Source of the DNA: an uncultured Psychrobacillus sp.
Lineage (GTDB): Bacteria > Bacillota > Bacilli > Bacillales_A > Planococcaceae
Reading direction: 5' to 3'
NCBI GenBank assembly: GCA_934234185.1
Contig: CAKQHO010000126.1
Coordinates: 1 to 9,268, forward strand
DNA: 9,268 nt
Shown here: positions 1-5,682 of the stretch, one piece after another
Position numbering within the stretch: the first letter of the stretch is position 1
How the letters are laid out: each line of letters begins with the position of its first letter
Notes under the pieces: generated by a model
What the model was told of the DNA's origin: nothing
The model's database searches: none
Seen by the model: the letters and a program-made list of their open reading frames with translations, nothing else
Made by a program: the position numbers and the translations under genes

Positions 1-2145
1 ATCCCTGGATTGATGAGACTAGGAAAGGTAAAAATATCTGATGGGGTATCGTCTAGGTTAAATGAAACACCACTTACGGTAAAGCTGTTCTTAGATCGAG
101 TGAAAAATAAGCTGCTCGCTGGGGTAGAATTCCACTATGGTCATATGATGGTAAACCCTTCTGAAGAAACAGAGGAAACACGCATCCACTTACCAGGCAT
201 TAGACGGCAAAGAGACAGGGAACAGGAATTTCTAGAACTCCTTATACAAAATTCCTTTACTCAAACACCTGGGGGATTCCTCCTTTATGACGAAGAAGCG
301 GAGTACCAATTTCTTTATCATGTACTCCCTCATTTGGAAAAGTGGGTGAAGGTATATGCCTCCACGGCAGTCAAGATTCGTGTGAACACAGGCTATAGAG
401 GACCGAAGATCGAGGTGGAGGTAAAAGAAAGAACAGATTGGTTAGAATTTCAGTTTGATTTTAATGAAATACCGCAAAAAGAGATTGAGCAGCTTATGAC
501 TGCCATTGAGGAGAAGCAAAAATTTTACCGAATACCGGGCGGAAATTTAGTGTCCTTAGAAACGCCGGAGTATTTGGCTCTCACTAATTTCTTGGAGGAA
601 ATGAAGTACTCCTTGGAGGACGCACTTGAGTCGGAAAGAGTCCGAGTACCGCTCATTAAGGGAATGCAGTTTATTTCCTCTATTGAACGTGAAGAACTAG
701 TGGAGCGTGGCGAAGCCTTTGCGGAGCTACTTACAAATCTACAGCAACCTCATACATATGAGGAACCAGTTCCAAAAACATTGGAGCTGGTACTTCGCGA
801 CTACCAAAAGGCGGGCTTTACATGGTTAAAGCTATTAGCTAGGTACCAATTCGGAGGAATCCTAGCAGATGATATGGGACTAGGAAAAACGCTCCAAAGC
901 ATCGCATTTATAGATTCTATGTTGTCAGAGATAAAAGAAAGTAAGCAGCCAGTGCTGATCGTATCTCCGGCGTCGCTTATTTATAATTGGCAAAATGAAA
1001 TAGAAAAATTTACACCGCATATTCAGGCGACCGTTATTGCTGGCAATAAATCCGTCAGACAGGACATGTGGAATAGCGTAAACCATGTGGATGTGGTGAT
1101 CACATCTTATCCGACGCTGCGGATGGACGAACAGCTACATAAGGAGCATCGCTTTCATACGATGTTTTTAGATGAGGCCCAAGCTGTGAAAAACCCGGAT
1201 ACAAAGACGGCAAGGGTAGTACGAAAGGTTAAAGCAAACCACCGATTTGCTTTGACTGGTACACCTATTGAAAACTCCATCTCTGAGCTATGGTCCATTT
1301 TTCGTATCGTTTTCCCGGAGCTATTACCGAATAGAAGAGAGTTTCATGACCTGCAGCGATCAGATATTGCGAAGCGGGTTCGTCCTTTTATTCTAAGAAG
1401 AACAAAGGAAGAGGTATTGAAGGAGCTACCGAATAAAAAGGAGAAAATCGTCTACTCCGAGCTTCAATTAGAGCAGAAAAAGTTATACACGGCTTATTTA
1501 GCAGAACTAAAGCACGATGCATTAAAGCATTTAAAAAGAAAAGATTTTAGAAAAAATAAAGTGAAATTTCTTGCTGGACTTACGAGACTCCGCCAGCTTT
1601 GCTGTCATCCTGCCTTATTTGTGGAAGACTACAAAGGAAGCTCAGCTAAGCTGGAGCAGCTAATAGGGATACTAAAGGAAAGCAGACTTTCTGGGAGAAG
1701 GGTGCTAATCTTTTCACAGTTCACCCAAATGCTAGGGATTATAGGTAAACAGTTAGTCAGAGAAGGGGTCCCTTACTTCTACTTAGATGGTCAAACACCT
1801 CCAAAGGAACGCGTGGAGCTATGTGACCGGTTCAATCAGGGCGAGAGCGAGCTCTTCCTCATCTCCTTGAAGGCTGGAGGAACTGGCTTGAACCTAACTG
1901 GAGCGGACACCGTAATCCTATATGATCTGTGGTGGAACCCAGCAGTAGAGCAACAGGCAGCGGACCGGGCTCACCGAATGGGACAACAAAAAGAAGTCCA
2001 AGTCATTCGAATGGTAGCAAAGGGCACCATCGAAGAAAAAATCACCCAGCTCCAGCATAAAAAGAAATCCCTGATCGACGACGTCATCCAATCTGGGGCA
2101 GAAGGCTTGACTGAAGAGGATATATTAGAGGTATTGATGGAATAA
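1..2145 (+). CDS. SNF2-family DEAD/DEAH-box helicase, 3' part (5' end outside window)
   Basis: This is the C-terminal part of a bacterial SNF2/Rad54-type ATP-dependent DNA translocase. The frame is open to base 1, and the TTG/ATG at 10/13 has no ribosome binding site and lies inside conserved protein, so the gene starts upstream. The first ~250 codons look like the bacterial SNF2-associated domain. The ATPase core follows: Walker A DDMGLGKT at nt 868-891, DEAQ box at 1171-1182, LTGTPIENS motif III from 1252, FILRRTKEEV near 1390, and motif VI DRAHRMGQ at 1963-1986. Both RecA-like lobes are therefore intact. Full-length Bacillales relatives are roughly 900-1100 residues and often carry an N-terminal SWIM zinc finger, which would lie outside the window. 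The role is probably chromatin-independent DNA remodelling or repair; the substrate is unknown. It is visibly more GC-rich than the genes after it and appears to be core chromosome. A terminator follows directly. Confidence 0.93.
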   Translation: MPGLMRLGKVKISDGVSSRLNETPLTVKLFLDRVKNKLLAGVEFHYGHMMVNPSEETEETRIHLPGIRRQRDREQEFLELLIQNSFTQTPGGFLLYDEEAEYQFLYHVLPHLEKWVKVYASTAVKIRVNTGYRGPKIEVEVKERTDWLEFQFDFNEIPQKEIEQLMTAIEEKQKFYRIPGGNLVSLETPEYLALTNFLEEMKYSLEDALESERVRVPLIKGMQFISSIEREELVERGEAFAELLTNLQQPHTYEEPVPKTLELVLRDYQKAGFTWLKLLARYQFGGILADDMGLGKTLQSIAFIDSMLSEIKESKQPVLIVSPASLIYNWQNEIEKFTPHIQATVIAGNKSVRQDMWNSVNHVDVVITSYPTLRMDEQLHKEHRFHTMFLDEAQAVKNPDTKTARVVRKVKANHRFALTGTPIENSISELWSIFRIVFPELLPNRREFHDLQRSDIAKRVRPFILRRTKEEVLKELPNKKEKIVYSELQLEQKKLYTAYLAELKHDALKHLKRKDFRKNKVKFLAGLTRLRQLCCHPALFVEDYKGSSAKLEQLIGILKESRLSGRRVLIFSQFTQMLGIIGKQLVREGVPYFYLDGQTPPKERVELCDRFNQGESELFLISLKAGGTGLNLTGADTVILYDLWWNPAVEQQAADRAHRMGQQKEVQVIRMVAKGTIEEKITQLQHKKKSLIDDVIQSGAEGLTEEDILEVLME

Positions 2146-2172
2146 AGGACTAAATAAGGAATAGAAATTTGA

Positions 2173-2208
2173 AAAAGAATTGATCTTTGCGATTAATTCT
2201 TTTCTTTT
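2173..2208 (+). terminator. Rho-independent terminator of the SNF2 helicase gene
   Basis: Arms AAAAGAATTGATC (2173-2185) and GATTAATTCTTTT (2191-2203) form a 13-bp stem with one G-U pair around a 5-nt loop, followed by CTTTT. It begins 28 nt after the helicase stop and separates that gene from the promoter at 2220. Confidence 0.75.
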
Positions 2209-2219
2209 CGCCTACTTTC

Positions 2220-2248
2220 TTCAAAATTATGTTAATGTGTAATAAAAT
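2220..2248 (+). promoter_or_regulatory. Putative sigma-A promoter of the NERD gene
   Basis: The -35 candidate is TTCAAA (2220-2225, 4/6 match) and the -10 candidate is TAAAAT (2243-2248, 5/6 match), with exact 17-bp spacing. It lies just after a terminator and about 35 bp before the GTG start at 2283. It is predicted by pattern only. Confidence 0.55.
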
Positions 2249-2282
2249 ACCATAATTGGTTGATGAAGAAAGGTGAAGTGAA

Positions 2283-3029
2283 GTGATTTTATTTTTCTTA
2301 ATGCTAATTGCAGGAATTATTCTAGCAGTCTATGGTCCGCAAATAAAGGGAAGATTAGGGGAAAGTGCAGTAAAACATAAATTAAATGAGTTAGATAAGG
2401 AGGAATATATCATTCTCCATGATTTATTGCTTCCTTATAAAAATGCTACTACTCAATTAGATCATATAGTCATTTCCCCTTACGGCATCTTTGTAATTGA
2501 AACCAAAAATTATAAAGGGTGGATATTCGGAAAGGAAGAGCAGAGGAATTGGACACAAGTAATATACAATAAAAAAAGTAAATTTCTCAATCCAATTATG
2601 CAGAACTATGCTCACATAACTGCACTAAAAGGTATTTTAGATGATACCTATTCAGGGCCCTACTTTTCCATGATAGCATTTGCTGGACAGGCTACATTTA
2701 AAAATATCGAGATAAGCAGTCCACATGTGGAGGTTTTCTACATATCTCAGTTAGTAAAGAAGATACAAGAGAAACAGGAACAAATTTTATATCCATTTTC
2801 AATAAAACAAATTCAACAAAAAATAGTAGAGAAAAACATAGTAGGAAATGAAAGCCGAAAAGCACATACACAAGCAATAATAAATAAAAAGCAACAACTC
2901 CAGAGAAATATACAAAGTAATACTTGTCCTAAATGTCAAAGTCAATTGGTCCAGCGTAGAGGAAAGTATGGTCCGTTCTTAGGTTGTTCGAACTTTCCCA
3001 AGTGTCGGTTTGTGTTAAATATAAAATAA
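2283..3029 (+). CDS. NERD-domain protein with N-terminal membrane anchor and C-terminal topoisomerase-type zinc ribbon
   Basis: The 248-residue protein has three visible parts. Residues 1-17 are a hydrophobic segment that probably anchors it in the membrane with the rest cytoplasmic. Residues ~23-140 match the nuclease-related NERD domain: a GE pair (26-27), a QLDHIV strand with Asp60 and an ETK strand with Glu73 and Lys75, giving the D-(X)n-E-x-K pattern of PD-(D/E)XK-like nucleases. The C-terminus has Cys215, Cys218, Cys235 and Cys241 in the GPFLGCSNFPKC context of topoisomerase I C4 zinc ribbons, a DNA-binding module. The GTG start is supported by AAAGGTG (2269-2275) with a 7-nt spacer. 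NERD proteins are thought to act in DNA processing, but no reaction is established for this type. It has its own promoter and precedes a restriction-modification cluster at 132 bp. It may be part of that defence locus or an independent neighbour. Confidence 0.85.
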   Translation: MILFFLMLIAGIILAVYGPQIKGRLGESAVKHKLNELDKEEYIILHDLLLPYKNATTQLDHIVISPYGIFVIETKNYKGWIFGKEEQRNWTQVIYNKKSKFLNPIMQNYAHITALKGILDDTYSGPYFSMIAFAGQATFKNIEISSPHVEVFYISQLVKKIQEKQEQILYPFSIKQIQQKIVEKNIVGNESRKAHTQAIINKKQQLQRNIQSNTCPKCQSQLVQRRGKYGPFLGCSNFPKCRFVLNIK

Positions 3030-3113
3030 GCATTAAAGAAACACAATTTCATACACAGACACTTATCTCTGATGAGATGCTAATTGTATGTTGATCTACA
3101 AGGAGTTAAGGAA

Positions 3114-3128
3114 ATGAGTTATAAATGA
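3114..3128 (+). other. Four-codon open frame (MSYK) with a strong ribosome binding site; possible leader peptide or start remnant
   Basis: AAGGAG at 3100-3105 stands 8 nt before an ATG at 3114, which reads only Met-Ser-Tyr-Lys before TGA at 3126. The next ribosome binding site, AAGGAG at 3148-3153, serves the endonuclease start at 3162. Two good Shine-Dalgarno sequences 48 nt apart in one leader is unusual. The small frame could tune translation of the downstream nuclease, or be the remnant of a former start. Translation is not demonstrated. Confidence 0.3.
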
Positions 3129-3161
3129 TTTTGAGAAAATTAATTGGAAGGAGAAGATGAA

Positions 3162-3797
3162 TTGGAGTATAAAATGTATTCCCACCGATATGCATTACCA
3201 ATCCTTAATACAGACAGGGACTTTGCAGAAATCTGGTTAGAGGTCCAGGAAGTTATTCATAATATATCTGAAACACAACTCATTAATCATTTTAATGCGA
3301 AAGGCGATAGAAGAGGTAAAAGTATTTCTTCAACAATTAATGAACTACTTAAAATTGGATTTGTAAATAAAGGATGGAGAAGTGAAAGTCCTATTTTTCA
3401 AAACTCTCAGTATGAGGGGGACACTTGGAGGTTAGACTTTGCAAAAGAGAATATTTCTATAGAGGTTGCTTTTAATCATGGTTCTGCTATTGCTTGGAAC
3501 TTATTAAAACCTGTTCTAGCAAGTGAGTTAAACCACGTTGAGAAAGCGATTCAAACCAAAGTAGGCATAATAATATGCGCGACGGAAGCGATGAGAGTTA
3601 ATGGGGGTTTTGATAGTGCAGTTGGTACATACGAAAAGTTTTTAAAATATCTTCCTCCTCTCAATAATCAACTAAGTGTTCCATTATTAGTTATAGGTCT
3701 AGAGGCTCCTAAAACCTTCTCAATTACTCATGTTAAAGAACCTAATAGGCCTAAAATTGGAGTGATATATAAGATAATAAATTATTCGATAGATTAA
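3162..3797 (+). CDS. BglII/BstYI-family type II restriction endonuclease
   Basis: The 211-residue product matches the BglII/BstYI family in length (about 200-225) and order of motifs. These are an N-terminal YSH strand, an IWLEVQEVI helix, the catalytic strand pair LDFAKENISIEVAF, then the ASELNHVEKA helix, a VGIIICATEAM strand and VPLLVIGL near the end. BglII uses Asp84, Glu93 and Gln95; here Asp92 and Glu101 are kept at the same spacing, but the Gln position is Ala103. BglII cuts AGATCT and BstYI cuts RGATCY, so a target containing GATC is likely but not proven. The start chosen is TTG at 3162, 8 nt after AAGGAG (3148-3153), which keeps the N-terminal strand. TTG 3144 lacks a site, and ATG 3174 with a weaker GGAG is possible. 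No cognate methyltransferase is adjacent except the Sau3AI-like one beyond the convergent vsr gene. No clear promoter of its own was found. Confidence 0.8.
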   Translation: MEYKMYSHRYALPILNTDRDFAEIWLEVQEVIHNISETQLINHFNAKGDRRGKSISSTINELLKIGFVNKGWRSESPIFQNSQYEGDTWRLDFAKENISIEVAFNHGSAIAWNLLKPVLASELNHVEKAIQTKVGIIICATEAMRVNGGFDSAVGTYEKFLKYLPPLNNQLSVPLLVIGLEAPKTFSITHVKEPNRPKIGVIYKIINYSID

Positions 3798-3798
3798 T

Positions 3799-4227
3799 TT
3801 ATATTTTATGTTTTTCATCTACAAAAAACTTAATTGTGCTTATAACTCTTTCTAGATTTTCATTAACCTCATGCTCCCAAAATCTCAATAAGGTCCATTC
3901 TTCTTCTAGGTAGTGTAATGATACTTCTTCGTCACGCTCTATGTTACGTTTAATCTTTTGAGACCAAAAGGAAGTATTTGTTTTGGGCATTTTAAAATGA
4001 ATTGGACAACCATGCCAGTAACACGAGTCAAGAAAGATAACTATTTTTAAAGAAGGAAATGAAATATCCGGAGTCCCAAGGAGATTTCGGTTATTTTTTC
4101 TATAATGGTATCCTTCTCTCCAAAGTGCCCTTCTAACTTTTAATTCTAACTTTGTATCCTTCCCACGATTACCGCTCATCGTTTTAAAAACTGCAGGACT
4201 AGAAGCTTTAGGAACATTTTTTGCCAT
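3799..4227 (-). CDS. vsr: Very-short-patch-repair (Vsr) type DNA mismatch endonuclease
   Basis: The 142-residue protein belongs to the Vsr family. These enzymes nick 5' of the T in T:G mismatches that arise when 5-methylcytosine deaminates, so that repair restores C:G. Visible motifs are MSGNRGKDTKLE (17-28, matching the E. coli MSRIRSRDTAIE segment with its catalytic-site Glu), GTPDI with Asp54 (catalytic Asp51 in E. coli), LDSCYWHGCP (66-75) with Cys69, His72 and Cys74 in the zinc/active-site region, then PKTN and the FW-KI-N-RD helix. Position 67 is Asp where E. coli has His64, a variant I recall in many relatives. ATG 4227 has a perfect AAGGAGG with a 7-nt spacer; an upstream GTG at 4248 does not. 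The gene is divergent from the cytosine methyltransferase, whose damage it would repair, and ends 1 nt from the stop of the BglII-like gene. No promoter could be pinned down. Confidence 0.9.
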   Translation of the reverse strand: MAKNVPKASSPAVFKTMSGNRGKDTKLELKVRRALWREGYHYRKNNRNLLGTPDISFPSLKIVIFLDSCYWHGCPIHFKMPKTNTSFWSQKIKRNIERDEEVSLHYLEEEWTLLRFWEHEVNENLERVISTIKFFVDEKHKI

Positions 4228-4298
4228 AAAAACCCCTCCTTCTCTCACTTTTCCTTAATCCCAGCAATTTCAAACAAAAATTAAGAAGAAACAGGAGC

Positions 4299-4316
4299 AA
4301 AAGATCTTGATCTTTT
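4299..4316. repeat. Inverted repeat carrying two GATC sites in the vsr/methyltransferase intergenic region
   Basis: AAAAGATC-TT-GATCTTTT is a perfect dyad with 8-bp arms and a 2-bp centre. It holds GATC at 4303-4306 (within AGATCT, a perfect BglII and BstYI site) and at 4309-4312 (within TGATCT). Its right half overlaps the -35 box of the methyltransferase promoter. It could be an operator or a methylation-sensitive switch, and it is placed to affect both divergent genes. Confidence 0.8.
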
Positions 4317-4335
4317 TTACAAAATGTTGTATAAT
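4307..4335 (+). promoter_or_regulatory. Sigma-A promoter of the cytosine methyltransferase, with GATC inside the -35 box
   Basis: The -35 box is TTGATC (4307-4312) and the -10 box is a perfect TATAAT (4330-4335), with exact 17-bp spacing. Transcription would begin near 4342, about 20 nt before the TTG start at 4364. The -35 hexamer contains the GATC of the right half of the inverted repeat at 4299-4316, so modification or occupancy of that site by the encoded enzymes could alter expression. Confidence 0.8.
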
Positions 4336-4363
4336 AGAGTGAAACTACGAAAGGGTGTTCGTA

Positions 4364-5623
4364 TTGCAAAATTCTAAATTAAAAGTAATTGAATTGTTTG
4401 CTGGGGTTGGCGGATTTCATTCAGGACTCAAAAAAGCGAACCCCGAATTATTTGAAGTTGTATGGGCCAATCAATGGGAACCATCCCGTAAAGCTCAAGA
4501 TGCATTTAATTGCTATACAGATAATTTTGATGAAGGTATTCATTCAAATGAAGATATAACAAAGGTTTCTAATGATACTTTTGCTGATTTAGAGCCAGAT
4601 TTAGTCGTTGGTGGTTTTCCTTGTCAAGATTACTCGGTTGCTCGTTCCTTATCAGGAGAGCAAGGTATCCAAGGTAAAAAAGGTGTATTATTTTGGGAGA
4701 TTAAAAGGGTAATAGAAAATACACAACCAAAATATGTTCTTTTAGAAAATGTAGATAGATTATTAAAATCTCCATCTTCTCAACGGGGAAGAGACTTTGC
4801 TGTCATGTTAGCTACATTTAGAGATTTGGACTATACGGTCGAATGGCGTGTAATAAATGCAGCTGATTATGGATTTGCTCAAAGAAGAAGACGTATTTTT
4901 ATATTTGCATATAAAAACGGGATAGATTTTGACCGAATACAGAGCCAATACTCAGAGGATCAAATAGTGTTCCGTGAGGGTTTCTTTGCTAAACCCTTCC
5001 CTGTTGAAAACATTCCTTACAATGATAGAATTACATCAGTTACTTTACCTGAAGACATAGTCTCTGTATCAGAAAGTTTTAATTTTGGTTTTCATACAGC
5101 GGGTTATATGAAAAACGGCTTCGTTTTTACTACGCATGTCAAACCAATAGAAGAATCACCGATTACTCTGAGAGATATTCTGGAAGATGAATCAGAGGTT
5201 GATGAAAAATATTATTTATCTGAAGCTGCAATTGAAAAATTTGCTTATCTTAGAGGACCTAAGAAAATAGAGAGAAAAACTAAGGATGGCCATGTCTATC
5301 AATTTTCTGAAGGGGGAATGTCACCTACAGATGATTTGGACAAGCCAGGCAGAACTATGTTAACGAGTGAAGGGACGACTAATAGGAGTACTCATATCGT
5401 TGAAGTTAATGGCAGGAAAAGGTTCTTAACGCCTTTAGAGTGTGAAAGGCTAAATGGATTTGATGATAACTGGACAAGTATATTGTCTGATAGAATGAGA
5501 TATTTCTGTATGGGAAATGCATTAGTAGTAGGATTAATTGAGCGAATGGGTAAACGTATCGAAGAGATAGAAGAAAATACAATTCAAACAGAACTACAAA
5601 TGGAATTTACTTTGCAAAGCTAA
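4364..5623 (+). CDS. Sau3AI-type DNA (cytosine-5)-methyltransferase, probable target GATC
   Basis: The 419-residue enzyme transfers a methyl group from S-adenosylmethionine to C5 of cytosine. The m5C motifs are in normal order: motif I IELFAGVGGF near the N-terminus, motif IV GGFPCQDYS with catalytic Cys87, motif VI ENV (128-130), motif VIII QRRRR (173-177), a recognition region at roughly 200-330, motif IX around RFLTPLECERLNGF and motif X GNA (384-386). Much of it matches M.Sau3AI as I remember it (NQWEPSRK, DYSVARSL, LLENVDRLLKSPSSQRGRDF), so GATC is the likely target. The TTG start at 4364 is preferred because AAAGGGTG lies just upstream. GTG 4355 would leave only a ~13-nt leader without a ribosome binding site, because it falls inside that same AAAGGGTG. 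Motif I begins within ten residues, so there is no N-terminal helix-turn-helix extension of the kind some m5C enzymes use for autoregulation. The stop codon lies within the stem of a terminator. Confidence 0.95.
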   Translation: MQNSKLKVIELFAGVGGFHSGLKKANPELFEVVWANQWEPSRKAQDAFNCYTDNFDEGIHSNEDITKVSNDTFADLEPDLVVGGFPCQDYSVARSLSGEQGIQGKKGVLFWEIKRVIENTQPKYVLLENVDRLLKSPSSQRGRDFAVMLATFRDLDYTVEWRVINAADYGFAQRRRRIFIFAYKNGIDFDRIQSQYSEDQIVFREGFFAKPFPVENIPYNDRITSVTLPEDIVSVSESFNFGFHTAGYMKNGFVFTTHVKPIEESPITLRDILEDESEVDEKYYLSEAAIEKFAYLRGPKKIERKTKDGHVYQFSEGGMSPTDDLDKPGRTMLTSEGTTNRSTHIVEVNGRKRFLTPLECERLNGFDDNWTSILSDRMRYFCMGNALVVGLIERMGKRIEEIEENTIQTELQMEFTLQS

Positions 5624-5645
5624 TACTAATGTATTGGCTTTTTTT
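5616..5645 (+). terminator. Terminator overlapping the methyltransferase stop codon
   Basis: AAAGCTAATAC (5616-5626) and GTATTGGCTTT (5631-5641) form an 11-bp stem with one U-G pair and a TAAT loop, followed by a T run to 5645. The TAA stop at 5621-5623 is inside the left arm, so ribosomes finishing the methyltransferase could block hairpin folding. Confidence 0.75.
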
Positions 5646-5646
5646 G

Positions 5647-5655
5647 TGGTAAAAT
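5647..5655 (+). promoter_or_regulatory. Putative extended -10 promoter of the Sau3AI-like endonuclease
   Basis: TGGTAAAAT gives a TGn extension (5647-5649) and a -10 of TAAAAT (5650-5655, 5/6 match). No convincing -35 lies 16-18 bp upstream, where the terminator stem sits. Transcription would start near 5662, about 20 nt before the start codon. Confidence 0.5.
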
Positions 5656-5682
5656 ATTGAAAAAACTTTTTCGGAGGAAATG

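Noticed and set aside
3065..3078. ATCTC-TGAT-GAGAT hairpin after the NERD gene as a terminator
   Set aside because: The stem is only 5 bp and no T run follows, so read-through into the nuclease gene cannot be excluded.
3091..3125. TTGATC (3091-3096) with TATAAA (3120-3125) as a promoter of the BglII-like gene
   Set aside because: The spacing is 23 bp, too long for sigma-A; the resemblance to the methyltransferase -35 box may be chance.
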